Of a stretch of 64,000 nucleotides of DNA, positions 54,946 to 64,000 are shown in pieces. The notes below the pieces were generated by a model. That model was not told where the DNA came from and searched no databases. It worked only from the letters and a program-made list of their open reading frames with translations. The first letter of the stretch is position 1. Each line of letters starts with the position of its first letter. The translations under genes and the position numbers were made by a program. This DNA comes from Microscilla marina ATCC 23134 (GTDB lineage Bacteria > Bacteroidota > Bacteroidia > Cytophagales > Microscillaceae). The stretch is taken from positions 1 to 64,000 of the forward strand of contig NZ_AAWS01000047.1 in the NCBI RefSeq assembly GCF_000169175.1. The letters are read 5' to 3'.

Positions 54946-57900
54946 TTATCGGACGTGAATAATGACTCGCTTGGTCAATACATCGTCACCCCATTTTATT
55001 TGCAAAATATACACGCCTGGGGGCAAGTGAGGCTGGTTGACTTGTATTGTTTGTGCTCCTTTGTGCTGGGTTTGTTGGTAGTACAACAACTGCCCATGTA
55101 CATTGGTCAGGCGTACCAGGGCTTTGGCAGGTAAGGCAGGCAAAGCTAGTCTAAACATTCCCTCTGAGGGGTTAGGATACAGCTTTATTTGTTTTTTGAG
55201 CCTCTCTGCTACTCCTACTGTAAAACTATTGATGACAGTGAGGTTTTTGGTAGAGATTGTTTTACATCCGTTGGAGTGGGTGGTAGTAAGATTTACCGTG
55301 TAATTGCCTACTGTAGTAAACAACTGGAGTGGGTTGGCTTCTGCCGAAGTATGGCCGTTGCCAAAGTCCCATTGGTAAGCCACTACCGCTGTATTTGTAT
55401 TTTTAAAGCTCAACGTATCATTTACCCCACCTATGTCCAGAGTATCGGTACGGGTCACTATAGCGTCAGTATTGCCGCTACAATCTAGCACTACCAAAGG
55501 TTTAACAAGCGAATGAGTACAGCCAGCGGCAGAAGTTGTAGTAAGCTTGACCTGGTAAGTGCCTGCTGTGCTATAGGTTTGGGCTGAGGGTGCATTGCCA
55601 TTAAAAGTTTGTCCATTGCCAAAGTCCCAGTTCCATTGGTTGGCGCCTGTACTTAAGTCATTCAGACCCACCGTTTCGTTCACCTCTATAGTGTCTTGCG
55701 ATAGAGTAAAACTAGCGGTAGGCTGAACCACATTTACAATGACCTGTTTGGTGGCACTTGCTTCAAGAGAATCTTTGTTTACCACATAAAAAGTATCTGT
55801 CACACTTACATTGTTGACGTTGAGCGAACGCCCGGTATGCAGTGGTAAGCCAGGGGGAGGCGCCGCGTAAAACTCAAAGGTAGTGCCATTAGATGGAGTC
55901 AAAGAGATACTGCTGCCTTGGCATACCGTGGGGTTGCCAAGGTTGGGCAAGGGGGCGGTTTTGGCGATCAAAAACTGCTTTTTCGCGTTATAACTCACCG
56001 TTTTAAGGTCATTTAGGTTATCGGCTACCATCAAGGCAAAAGCCACGGTGCGGGTTTCATTGTGGGCAAGGTTGCTCAGTTGTGCCCCTACTACATGTGA
56101 TACGTCAGCGTTATTGGCGGTATTGTTGGTACTCAAATCAGTGTTCGACAAGGCGGTAAACTTTTCGGAGGTAGTAAAGTCACCACTAATATTGAGCGCG
56201 GCAGATGAATTGCTGATGGCACGGTAGGTAGGCGTTTGGTTTTGGGTAGTAAGCAACTTTATCCCAGCATAAGTGCTGCCATTGTGCACATAACCAAAGC
56301 TACTATCGGCCTCCCAAGCCACCGAATTATCCTGAAAGTCGCCTATGTTCCAATCGGCAAATATGCCTGCATACAAATGGCCGATCATGGCGCCGCTTAC
56401 ATTCCGTAGTTTGTATTCTACAATAATAAAGTGGTTTTTATTGGTACCCCTCCAGGCGCGGGTGCGTTGTTGCACTTCTATATTTATGCGTTCTGTGTTG
56501 TTGGTGATGTCTTCATACACTGTGGTCACATCCTGCAAAGTATCATTATTTATCAAATACTGAATACTCGATTGCGCAGAAGTAAACTTGTCATCACGGG
56601 TAATACTAAAATTAGTTTCAGTGGTTTTTATCCGACTCGATACCTTGCTATTGCTTGTGCCCAACATCAAACCCGCTTCACTCAATATAATTTTCCCTTT
56701 GTAATTGAGCCCCAGGTTAAAAGTAGCCCCAGGATCATCGTAAATTCCGAGTCTGCCTACATCGTTTATACTAAGCTTTAGCTCATTGGCGGTGAGGTTG
56801 ATCATACGATTACCCGAAGCAAAAGTAGGATTGAGGGTTTCGTAAAAAGACAAAGTGTGCAGGGTAGTAGCGCCATCTTTGAAGGTAAGCGTAAAAAACG
56901 CTTTGGTATTGGCAGGGGTGTTGGCCGCTATGCTCAAGCCAAAAGGAGTGGCAAAGTTATCGGTAGTGTTCAAGGTGCCTAATGCCCCTAGTGTAGCAGT
57001 GTTTTGATGAATGCTAACAAAAGCCGAAGTGGTGCTCAATTCTACCTGAAGGTTGGCAGTTGCCGTGAGTTGATTTTTGAAGCTACACACCAACTCGGCG
57101 TTTGTACCTGCTTTGGCAAGCGGATCTTTGAACGAATGGGTAGACAAAGTAACAAATTTGGGGTTTACCTCCGTCAGTGCCTTGTGTATGTCTACCATAC
57201 CCGACCCCAACTTGCCTGTATAGCTACTATTGGCAGCCACATCGTATACCATACTGGCATTTGCTGTAGCGCGTAGGCGGGCTATCACCTGAGCTGCGTT
57301 TAGGCTGGGGTATTGTACCCTTACCAACGCTGCTGCACCAGTGACTATAGGAGCCGAAAACGAAGTGCCGGCAGCATCAATTACTGTATTGCCCTTGGTC
57401 AGTGTTCTTATACTTTGTCCGGGGGCAATCAGCCCTACTTTTTCGTTAAAATCAACCGAGCCCATTTTTTCGTCGGTCTGATTGGAGCCCGTCACGCTCA
57501 GTACGATGCCTTCATAAGAAGCTGGGTACCAATAACGTTCTGTTCCGGTGGTAAAGGTTTCAATATCTTGCCCGGCAGCGGCTACCAGTACCACATCATA
57601 TTTTTCTACAACTGCGGTCAAAAAATCACGTTCAAAGCGACTGGCTTGCCCCGGGCGCCCCCAAGACATATTAATTACTTTAGCTCCGTTGGCGGCAGCT
57701 GTTTGTACGCCCCCAAAAGGGTTGGTCAGTTGCCCTGTGTCGTCGCTTGCTTTTACTGCAATGTATTTACAGTTGTAGCCTATGCCTGCTATATTGAGCG
57801 AATTGTTGGGGGTAGCCGAGGTAATGCCCAATGCCTGAGTACCGTGAGCGTCTTGGGTACCACTATAAGTCAGGTTATTATCACTCGAAAATACGTTACC

Positions 57901-58566
57901 AACATCTATCGCCCCAAAAAAATTGTTAGTCAAATCGCCGTGTGCTGCCGGAATAGTCAAGTCAATCTCAAAACCAAAATCAACTACTCCAATCAACATC
58001 GAGGGTGCTCCTTGTTGTACATCCCAGGCTTGCTTGGCTTTTACCTTGTCCAGGTAATATTGGTTGTTTAGTTCTGGGTCGTTGGGGCTGAGCACTGCCT
58101 TGGTGGAGGGTTTACCTTTGAGCGCTCGAAAATTGGTATACACTGGTTCAGCATAAATTACCCGTGGGTCTTGTCTAAGTTGGCTAATTGCCTGTTCCAG
58201 GTTTATACTTAAAGGTACCAACACTGTATAAATACCCGAAAGTTGTTGCAGGCCATTGCTGGCCAATTCATTTTTGGCAAGTTTATCATCGTTGGCAGTG
58301 GTTTTAGGCAACAATCCATGCGGAAATTTCTCAATTGGCTGAGCCGCCTTGAATTCGGTCAAAACCTGGGGTTGTTGGTAGCTCAAGGTCTGGTTACGCC
58401 CATAGGCAGGGGCTTGGGTAGCTGTAGGTTTTAGTTTGTATACGATCGTGCCAGGCTGGTAGTCTTTGACACTGGTATTGGCAGAAAAACGAAAAGCTCC
58501 TTGTTGGGCATGGGTAGAGAAAGCTATTATAAAAAAACAATAAACAAAATAAATGGTCTGCTTCAT
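54946..58566 (-). CDS. T9SS-secreted subtilisin-like protease with PKD domains
   Basis: 1206 residues. Signal peptide MKQTIYFVYCFFIIAFSTHA-Q and a prodomain (about 21-150). The S8 catalytic domain has D196 (VVDFGFEID), H241 (DAHGTQALG) and S402 (AAGTSFSAP). The oxyanion-hole position, normally Asn in AAGN, reads AAAGQD (Q333). Then come beta domains (about 470-880), PKD domain 1 (about 975-1040, WNWDFGNGQTF), PKD domain 2 (about 1060-1110, YQWDFGNGHTS), and a type A T9SS sorting domain at the end (KLYPNPSEGMFRLALP... GVYILQIKWGDDVLTKRVIIHVR). It is likely exported to the surface or medium and matured by cleavage. The substrate is unknown; the Gln may alter activity. Confidence 0.93.
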   Translation of the reverse strand: MKQTIYFVYCFFIIAFSTHAQQGAFRFSANTSVKDYQPGTIVYKLKPTATQAPAYGRNQTLSYQQPQVLTEFKAAQPIEKFPHGLLPKTTANDDKLAKNELASNGLQQLSGIYTVLVPLSINLEQAISQLRQDPRVIYAEPVYTNFRALKGKPSTKAVLSPNDPELNNQYYLDKVKAKQAWDVQQGAPSMLIGVVDFGFEIDLTIPAAHGDLTNNFFGAIDVGNVFSSDNNLTYSGTQDAHGTQALGITSATPNNSLNIAGIGYNCKYIAVKASDDTGQLTNPFGGVQTAAANGAKVINMSWGRPGQASRFERDFLTAVVEKYDVVLVAAAGQDIETFTTGTERYWYPASYEGIVLSVTGSNQTDEKMGSVDFNEKVGLIAPGQSIRTLTKGNTVIDAAGTSFSAPIVTGAAALVRVQYPSLNAAQVIARLRATANASMVYDVAANSSYTGKLGSGMVDIHKALTEVNPKFVTLSTHSFKDPLAKAGTNAELVCSFKNQLTATANLQVELSTTSAFVSIHQNTATLGALGTLNTTDNFATPFGLSIAANTPANTKAFFTLTFKDGATTLHTLSFYETLNPTFASGNRMINLTANELKLSINDVGRLGIYDDPGATFNLGLNYKGKIILSEAGLMLGTSNSKVSSRIKTTETNFSITRDDKFTSAQSSIQYLINNDTLQDVTTVYEDITNNTERINIEVQQRTRAWRGTNKNHFIIVEYKLRNVSGAMIGHLYAGIFADWNIGDFQDNSVAWEADSSFGYVHNGSTYAGIKLLTTQNQTPTYRAISNSSAALNISGDFTTSEKFTALSNTDLSTNNTANNADVSHVVGAQLSNLAHNETRTVAFALMVADNLNDLKTVSYNAKKQFLIAKTAPLPNLGNPTVCQGSSISLTPSNGTTFEFYAAPPPGLPLHTGRSLNVNNVSVTDTFYVVNKDSLEASATKQVIVNVVQPTASFTLSQDTIEVNETVGLNDLSTGANQWNWDFGNGQTFNGNAPSAQTYSTAGTYQVKLTTTSAAGCTHSLVKPLVVLDCSGNTDAIVTRTDTLDIGGVNDTLSFKNTNTAVVAYQWDFGNGHTSAEANPLQLFTTVGNYTVNLTTTHSNGCKTISTKNLTVINSFTVGVAERLKKQIKLYPNPSEGMFRLALPALPAKALVRLTNVHGQLLYYQQTQHKGAQTIQVNQPHLPPGVYILQIKWGDDVLTKRVIIHVR

Positions 58567-58854
58567 AAGCGGCTTAAAAATTCAACTATGTAACGGACAA
58601 AAAATGATTTTTCTATTTCGGGAATAATCTTCACTATCAATGCTTCGTTAAAAGCGCCATGACTTGACAGCAAATCTCTATCTCCAAATGGATATTTTAT
58701 TTTTCAACCGTTACTATACGTGATTAATTTTATAACTATACGAAATCGATCAGCGACAAGACTCAAGTCGTGGCAGTTTTTTGCTTTATCGCAAGTCTTT
58801 TAGTTTATTAGCGTTAAAATATCTTATTTTTCAACGTTAAACTCCCACAAACTA

Positions 58855-59667
58855 GTGTTCCATACCCTACCCGACGGCTCAAAAATGTACTACGAAGTAC
58901 AGGGCAACCTTGATGCAGACAAAACTTTGGTTTTTTTAGGTGGCTTATCACAGTCTACCATTGCCTGGACCGGTTACCTGCCTTCGCTCAAAGCAAATTA
59001 CCGGATTGTACTGGTTGACCTCATCTTTCAGGGGCAATCTGATGCTCCGGCAGAGGCTCGTTCATTTGAAGACCACGCAAACGATGTAAAACACCTGTTA
59101 GATGCGCTCAAATTTGATAACATTTATCTTATTGGCATTTCGTATGGTGGGGCAGTGAGTCTACGGCTATTGGTCAATTACCCCCAGGCAGTAACCAAAA
59201 GTGTTATTATGGCTTCTTTTGCCCATAAGCCCCCCATGTTCGACGCCTTTGGCGTGTCTTGGTTCAGTGCTTTACAATCTGGAGGCTACCCATTGATGCT
59301 AGATGTGATGTTGCCCGCAGTATTGGGGCGTTCTTATTTTGAGAATCCTTTGATTCCCATAGAGGTAATAAAAAATGGCAGAAGAGATTTACACCTGCCC
59401 ACTACCAACCTAATGAAATTGATGCAGGCAACTGCCGAAAGTGGCGACTACCGAAAGGAGTTGGCTAAAATCAAAGTTCCCGTAAGGGTAATTGTAGGGG
59501 AAGAGGATATTTTGTGTACTCCTGCCATCAATCAGGCAATAGCCGACCATATTCCTACGAGTGATATGAAGCGTATACCCAAAGCTGGTCATACCCTCAA
59601 CCTGGAAGCCATCCCCCAAACTATGAAGTTGATCATCGATTTTGTAGAGAGCGAGGTGGCAGTTTAG
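58855..59667 (+). CDS. Alpha/beta-hydrolase
   Basis: 270 residues starting at GTG (MFHTLPDGSKMYYEVQGN, the normal start pattern of the family; no better ATG). The nucleophile is S96 in GISYGG, the acid is Asp in VGEEDILC, and the base is His in KAGHTLNLE; the oxyanion loop is FLGGLSQS. Fold and size match esterase/lipase/haloperoxidase-like hydrolases. Substrate cannot be told from sequence. It stands alone between the divergent subtilase and the convergent tatC. Confidence 0.9.
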   Translation: MFHTLPDGSKMYYEVQGNLDADKTLVFLGGLSQSTIAWTGYLPSLKANYRIVLVDLIFQGQSDAPAEARSFEDHANDVKHLLDALKFDNIYLIGISYGGAVSLRLLVNYPQAVTKSVIMASFAHKPPMFDAFGVSWFSALQSGGYPLMLDVMLPAVLGRSYFENPLIPIEVIKNGRRDLHLPTTNLMKLMQATAESGDYRKELAKIKVPVRVIVGEEDILCTPAINQAIADHIPTSDMKRIPKAGHTLNLEAIPQTMKLIIDFVESEVAV

Positions 59668-60245
59668 GGGCAAGGCAGCAATAAGCAATTAGCTATAAGC
59701 TGGTCTTTCGCAGTGATTTTTCTGTTTAATTGAAAATAATTACAGTATGGGTTTATGAGTGCGTCAGCTAGATTCAGCCTTAGTTTGTTGCCGTTAAGTT
59801 GAAAATCCCGAACTTGTATTCGGGGAATCTGTGAAACGAAGCCGTAAAACCGAGGCTGCAGCTCTGCTGCGCCGAGCTCTACTTTAGCTAAACAGATCAC
59901 TGTTTGAGCCAGAGGCGAGTTTGAGCTGTTTAGCCGAAAAGGCAGAGCCCCGAATCAAGTTCGGGATTTTAAAACTTGGGCTTCGCCCTGCGGTTCGGCG
60001 TAGTGTAACAGATTTAGGCAAAACAAACTACAGCTGTGGGGTTTAGCCGAAAAGGCAGAGCTCGCCCCAAAGGGGCTTCGGTTTTGGTTACTTTTTCACC
60101 TATAGAAAATCCATGATCCCGAACTTGATTCGGGGAAGTAACGGCTCACAGATATTCGAATCATTGTATTTTATTAGCTTTTTTGAAGATTGGTATAATA
60201 TTTTGTTAAACAAATTTTTAACCTGCGAAAGGTCAGCTATAAGTT
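59668..60245. other. Intergenic repeat-rich region
   Basis: Contains three copies of a short hairpin of type cccgaact-tg-attcgggg (about 59806-59826, 59946-59968 reversed, 60116-60138) and blocks resembling element M (ccgaggctgcagctctgctgcgccgagctc, 59846-59880). No gene. Confidence 0.65.
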
Positions 60246-60284
60246 AAAAATCCTGAAATTTCTCTGTGAAATTTCAGGATTTTT
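60246..60284. terminator. Bidirectional terminator before tatC end
   Basis: A perfect 16-bp stem AAAAATCCTGAAATTT (60246-60261) / AAATTTCAGGATTTTT (60269-60284), loop CTCTGTG. Confidence 0.93.
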
Positions 60285-60306
60285 GACTTTCACTGACTCT
60301 TGGAGT

Positions 60307-61263
60307 CTACCCTTCTTTTACTTCTTCTTTGACCGTTTTTTTCTCTTCCTCTTCGGCAAGCTCTTTTAAGCGTTGGCGTTCTACCCGCACTGCTATCCAA
60401 ATGCCCACCTCGTAAAGGAAAGATAAAGGCATAGCAATAAACACCTGACTAAATATATCGGGGGGAGTAAGTACTGCCGATAAAATCAGAATAATAACCA
60501 CCGAATGACGGCGATGGGCCCGCAAAAATGTAGGAGTGATGAGCCCTACTTTTGCCAAGAAATATACTACTACGGGCAACTGAAACAATATACCACAGGC
60601 GAGTACCAGGGTCATCAGAATAGACACATAAGAGGCTATAGTGATGATGTTTTCAATTTTGGCGTCCAGTTGGTAACTTGTCAAAAACTTGATAGACAAA
60701 GGAGCGATGATATAATAACCAAATAACACGCCTGTCATAAATAAGAAGCTTACATAAAAAGTAGCTCCACGGGCTGCTTTCTGTTCTTTTTTATACAAAC
60801 CAGGCTTGATAAAACGCCAAATTTCCCAGAAAAAATAAGGAAATGCGCAAATAATACCAATGACTATAGACGAGGTGATGTGCATCATAAACTGCCCCGT
60901 CATGGTGACGTTTTGAAACTTAATGGCAAGCGACTTAAAGCAAAGTACCGATGAACCAATCATTTCGCCAAATGCACACAACATTTTGAATGTCCAAAAG
61001 TCGGCTTTAGATGGTCCCAGTATCAATACGCCATAGACAAATTTTTTGGATACAAAGGCTACTATAGTAAACACTGCTACAGCAATAATACCACGGATAA
61101 GGTGCCAGCGAAGCTCTTCGAGATGGTCGACAAACGACATCCCTTCTTCTTCCTCAGGTTCTTCTTCCACTTTAGCTACTTCGGTAGTGGTTTCTTCCTC
61201 TTTTCCGGTGATCAGATCATCTAATTCATCGTCCCCCATCTGATCCAGTGGTTTATTACTCAT
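60307..61263 (-). CDS. tatC: Twin-arginine translocase subunit TatC
   Basis: 318 residues with an acidic N-terminal extension of about 40 residues (EEETTTEVAKVEEEPEEEEG). The core then starts MSFVDHLEELRWHLIRGIIAV, the universal TatC signature. Six membrane helices follow, with FPYFFWEIWRFIKPGLYKKEQKAA and VLTPPDIFSQVFIAMPLSFLYEVG. It recognises RR signal peptides of folded exported proteins. The C-terminal tail is basic/acidic (RVERQRLKELAEEEEKKTVKEEVKEG). No tatA is in the window. Confidence 0.96.
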   Translation of the reverse strand: MSNKPLDQMGDDELDDLITGKEEETTTEVAKVEEEPEEEEGMSFVDHLEELRWHLIRGIIAVAVFTIVAFVSKKFVYGVLILGPSKADFWTFKMLCAFGEMIGSSVLCFKSLAIKFQNVTMTGQFMMHITSSIVIGIICAFPYFFWEIWRFIKPGLYKKEQKAARGATFYVSFLFMTGVLFGYYIIAPLSIKFLTSYQLDAKIENIITIASYVSILMTLVLACGILFQLPVVVYFLAKVGLITPTFLRAHRRHSVVIILILSAVLTPPDIFSQVFIAMPLSFLYEVGIWIAVRVERQRLKELAEEEEKKTVKEEVKEG

Positions 61264-61765
61264 GGTGTTGGCTGTTATGTATAATTTAAGCTACAAGGTA
61301 AAAGTTACGAGCTTCAAGTGACTATTAAGAGTACAGTCAAAGCGCTAATTTTATAAACTGTAACTTACGTTATGTATGTTTCTTTAACTACTCTTAAGCA
61401 ATTCCATCCTTTTGAAACAACAACAAAAGGATGGAATTGATTATTCTACATGCCAAAGTTATAAAAACTCGATGTATAAGTACCGATTTATACAAATCTT
61501 TAACAATTCGACATTGAACAAGTTCATTTATAACTTCATCAAAAGTAAAAAGGTTTGGGTTTATAAAGTTTATGCACCGCTTTGCGCAACCATTTAACAA
61601 TTATAACAATCAGCGAAGCGAACCTATTTATAAATCCCGATTCATCGGGGCAGTTTGCTGTGACGAGCTCACCGTAGGTAAACAATCAAGTAACCACTTT
61701 TTTGGTTAAACCTGCCGTTCAAAGCAGGTCAACACTTGCTACTTGTGCCTAATGGCTTGTTACTA
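61264..61765. other. Intergenic region with a long hairpin
   Basis: Holds a 15-bp hairpin (61400-61438) and a cccgattcatcgggg palindrome near 61638. No gene or tRNA found. Confidence 0.45.
61400..61438. other. Perfect 15-bp stem-loop
   Basis: AATTCCATCCTTTTG (61400-61414) / CAAAAGGATGGAATT (61424-61438), loop of 9. There is no T-run on either strand, so it may be a processing or protein-binding site, or part of a leader of tatC, rather than a terminator. Confidence 0.7.
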
Positions 61766-63067
61766 TTACTCACCCCAGGTAAACAAAGGGTATTGGTTCA
61801 TCCAGTTGTTTACTTCTTGTTTTACTTCTGCAATTTTAGACTCATTTTCGTGGTTCATCAAAACCGTATCAATCAAATCAACGATTTTAGCCATATCAGC
61901 CTCTACCAAGCCACGAGAAGTAACCGCAGGCGTACCTATACGCATCCCCGAAGTAACAAATGGCGACTTATCGTCGAAAGGCACCATATTTTTGTTGATG
62001 GTAATGTCGGCTTTGATCAACGTGTTTTCGGCAATTTTACCGGTCAAATCTTTTGAGCGTAAGTCAATCAACATCAAGTGGTTGTCGGTACCGCCTGAAA
62101 TAATATTGTAGCCTTTTTTTACAAATGCATCTGCCATAGCTACTGCATTTTTGCGCACTTGCTCAATATAAGTTTGGAAACCATCGCTCAATGCTTCTCC
62201 AAAAGCTATAGCTTTGGCAGCAATGACGTGCTCTAAAGGACCACCCTGCGTACCCGGAAAAACACCAGAGTCAAGCAATGAAGACATCATGCGGGTTTTG
62301 CCTTTAGGAGTTTTAATGCCATAAGGATTTTCAAAATCATTGCGCATCATAATCAGACCACCACGAGGACCACGCAAAGTTTTGTGGGTGGTAGTAGTTA
62401 CTACATGGCAGTGCTCCAATGGGTCGTTGAGTAAACCTTTGGCGATTAGCCCGGCGGGGTGCGACACGTCGGCCAATAACAAAGCGCCTATTTTGTCGGC
62501 AATGGCACGCAAACGCGCATAGTCCCAATCGCGGGAATAGGCAGAAGCTCCACAAATGATCAGCTTAGGCTGCTCTTTTACGGCCGTTTGTTCTACTTTG
62601 TCCCAGTCAATCAGCCCGGTTTCTTTTTCTACTCCATAAAACGAAGGTTGGTATATTTTACCCGAAAAGTTTACCGTAGAGCCGTGAGTAAGGTGGCCAC
62701 CGTGCGATAGGTCGAAACCTAAAATCTTGTCGCCTGGGTTCAACATGGCCAAAAATGCCGCTGCGTTGGCTTGGGCGCCAGAGTGAGGCTGTACGTTTGC
62801 CCAGGTTGCCCCAAACAACTCTTTGGCACGGTCAATGGCAAGTTGCTCTATCTGGTCTACCACCTCGCAACCGCCATAATAACGCTTGCCCGGCAAACCT
62901 TCTGCATATTTGTTGGTCAGCACAGTACCCATTGCCTTCATTACCTGCTCAGAAACCAGGTTTTCAGAAGCAATCAGTTCTATACCCTCTAATTGTCGTT
63001 TTTTTTCTGCCCCTATCAGGTCAAACACCTGCTGGTCAGTGATATTAGTCTCAGTCGTCGCTTGCAT
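61766..63067 (-). CDS. glyA: Serine hydroxymethyltransferase
   Basis: 433 residues. PLP enzyme interconverting serine and glycine with tetrahydrofolate in the cytosol. Visible are [37 protein letters not shown], the Schiff-base lysine K229 in [13 protein letters not shown], and [24 protein letters not shown]. Length is typical. It has a promoter-like pair at 63100-63133. The C-terminus ends [10 protein letters not shown]. Confidence 0.97.
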   Translation of the reverse strand: MQATTETNITDQQVFDLIGAEKKRQLEGIELIASENLVSEQVMKAMGTVLTNKYAEGLPGKRYYGGCEVVDQIEQLAIDRAKELFGATWANVQPHSGAQANAAAFLAMLNPGDKILGFDLSHGGHLTHGSTVNFSGKIYQPSFYGVEKETGLIDWDKVEQTAVKEQPKLIICGASAYSRDWDYARLRAIADKIGALLLADVSHPAGLIAKGLLNDPLEHCHVVTTTTHKTLRGPRGGLIMMRNDFENPYGIKTPKGKTRMMSSLLDSGVFPGTQGGPLEHVIAAKAIAFGEALSDGFQTYIEQVRKNAVAMADAFVKKGYNIISGGTDNHLMLIDLRSKDLTGKIAENTLIKADITINKNMVPFDDKSPFVTSGMRIGTPAVTSRGLVEADMAKIVDLIDTVLMNHENESKIAEVKQEVNNWMNQYPLFTWGE

Positions 63068-63099
63068 CGTTCAATAAATAATGTATGTACTTTAATATT

Positions 63100-63133
63100 C
63101 AAAGATACAAGTAAATAAAATAAACGATTACAA
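63100..63133 (-). promoter_or_regulatory. Probable glyA promoter
   Basis: On the minus strand TTG (63133-63131), 23-bp spacer, TATCTTTG (63107-63100). The spacer is long but acceptable; it lies 33 bp before the start codon. Confidence 0.5.
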
Positions 63134-63881
63134 TCCAACAAAATATTTAATAGAACCTCACCTGTTTTCTCTTAATATCAGTCAATTTTGTATTATTTGA
63201 AAGGGATGGTGAAATTACGAAATTAGTCAATTACGAATTACGACTGTACGAAGTTTTTAAAATCTTTGATATACAGGGGTTTATATCTAAATCAAGGTGC
63301 TAAATGTAGGGGCAATCCCTTGTGGTTGCCCATGCGAAGAGCAAAACCTGAGTGCATAAAACGTCTTTTAAAGGAATAAATGACCTTATTTGAATTCGTT
63401 TTGATTCTGTAAAACATTTATTATCAGTAAATAACAAAACTTCATACACTCCTAATTAAGAATTACGAATGAGGAAACTACGAACCAACTGGGAGCCCAA
63501 GGCTGGCGCACGCGTCCCGCGTGTGTTCCTAACGCACATCAAGTAACTTTAAAAGTTCTTTATTTTTAAATTAAGGTGTTGTTTATTAGTAACTTAAAGC
63601 CTTCAGCTGAAAAGTTAAGTTGACGCCAATGCGTATATCAGGATTTACCCTCTTATAACTACATTTCCGTCTCGCCTGCTCTGGGCTTGCCCCGGAGGGT
63701 TGTGTCTCTATAACCCGATCGGTTTACCCTTTTTTAATAAGAAAGCCTTATATAAAGAAAACTTTGGTAGCTTATTTCTTGACCCCATTTTTTCACTATT
63801 TTAGGGGTAGGGATAAGTTTCATATCTAATGAAAATAGCTATCTCATTGTCAATTGCATGTGTTTTTTTAAGTAAATATCA
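63134..63881. other. Intergenic region, about 750 bp
   Basis: No gene. Contains attacgaat repeats (about 63220-63245 and 63455-63490) as in other gaps, a GC-rich inverted patch (acgcgtcccgcgtgt, 63510), and ataagaaagcc at 63737-63747, which resembles the end of the insertion sequence. Confidence 0.4.
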
Positions 63882-64000
63882 ATGGGTAAATCAGACGAAG
63901 AGTCTAAGGATATGCGTGATTTAATGCTTGTAGCTCGGTGGGTGGTCGCAGGATACTCTCACGATGAAATAGTCACACAAGTTATGTCCAGCCTCAACTG
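63882..64000 (+). CDS. Start of a hypothetical protein (partial)
   Basis: An ATG at 63882 opens a frame of 39 codons to the window end: MGKSDEESKDMRDLMLVARWVVAGYSHDEIVTQVMSSLN. It is predicted helical and soluble, with no signal peptide. Family not recognised; the rest is outside the window. Confidence 0.5.
   Translation, partial: MGKSDEESKDMRDLMLVARWVVAGYSHDEIVTQVMSSLN

Noticed and set aside
61400-61438. Terminator for glyA
   Set aside because: The stem is strong but lies about 330 bp past the glyA stop and has no T-run on either strand.

Overview
The window looks like chromosome of a marine gliding Bacteroidota, most plausibly a Cytophagales species close to Microscilla (inference). Supporting signs are two large secreted proteins ending in type IX secretion (T9SS) sorting domains, a GldN-like protein, many lipoproteins, leucine-rich-repeat (LRR) proteins, the lack of clear Shine-Dalgarno sites, and promoters of the Bacteroidota TTG-N19..23-TAnnTTTG form. 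No rRNA, tRNA, CRISPR or prophage was seen.

Layout. 0-2.7 kb: a fibronectin-III (FN3) lipoprotein gene split by a complete ISAs1-type insertion sequence whose transposase crosses a poly-A frameshift; an intact paralogue lies at 36.6-38.8 kb. 3.7-5.9 kb: a sulfhydrylase (metZ) and queE. 5.9-9.3 kb: two LRR proteins sharing a private N-terminal domain, separated by a dispersed repeat. 9.4-13.2 kb: a lipoprotein, an RRM RNA-binding protein with a clear promoter and terminator, a tiny orphan gene, and a secreted coiled-coil protein. 13.4-19.3 kb: a same-strand sulfur/persulfide island (two YeeE/YedE permease halves, tandem UspA, rhodanese, CstB-like persulfide dioxygenase-rhodanese fusion, ArsR regulator with a palindromic operator inside its own promoter). 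19.8-28.9 kb: a 3026-residue T9SS surface protein with about 20 glycine/threonine-rich repeats. 29.1-31.1 kb: a non-coding array of seven near-identical 258-bp units and one decayed unit. 31.3-36.5 kb: xanthine dehydrogenase operon xdhA-xdhB, a coupled small membrane protein, and xdhC.

39.5-46.9 kb: a HAMP/SpoIIE phosphatase, an AT-rich two-gene unit with an internally duplicated secreted protein, LutB, and a membrane-anchored AraC regulator. 47-52 kb: GH92 mannosidase, MocA (which could mature the xanthine dehydrogenase cofactor), a HutD/Ves protein and a CDF metal exporter. 52.1-58.6 kb: acyl desaturase, a double GldN-like secreted protein, and a T9SS subtilase with PKD domains. 58.9-63.1 kb: alpha/beta hydrolase, tatC and glyA. 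A new gene starts at 63882 and runs off the end.

Gene-free stretches hold at least three repeat families: a 110-120 bp hairpin element (three copies), a ~300-330 bp element with terminal inverted repeats (two full copies plus fragments), and low-complexity gctaaa-rich tandem repeats. The most unusual items are the 258-bp array with its staircase of variants, the xdh-coupled membrane protein, the ArsR operator/promoter, the possible -1 frameshift in the IS, and the AT-rich duplicated-domain pair.
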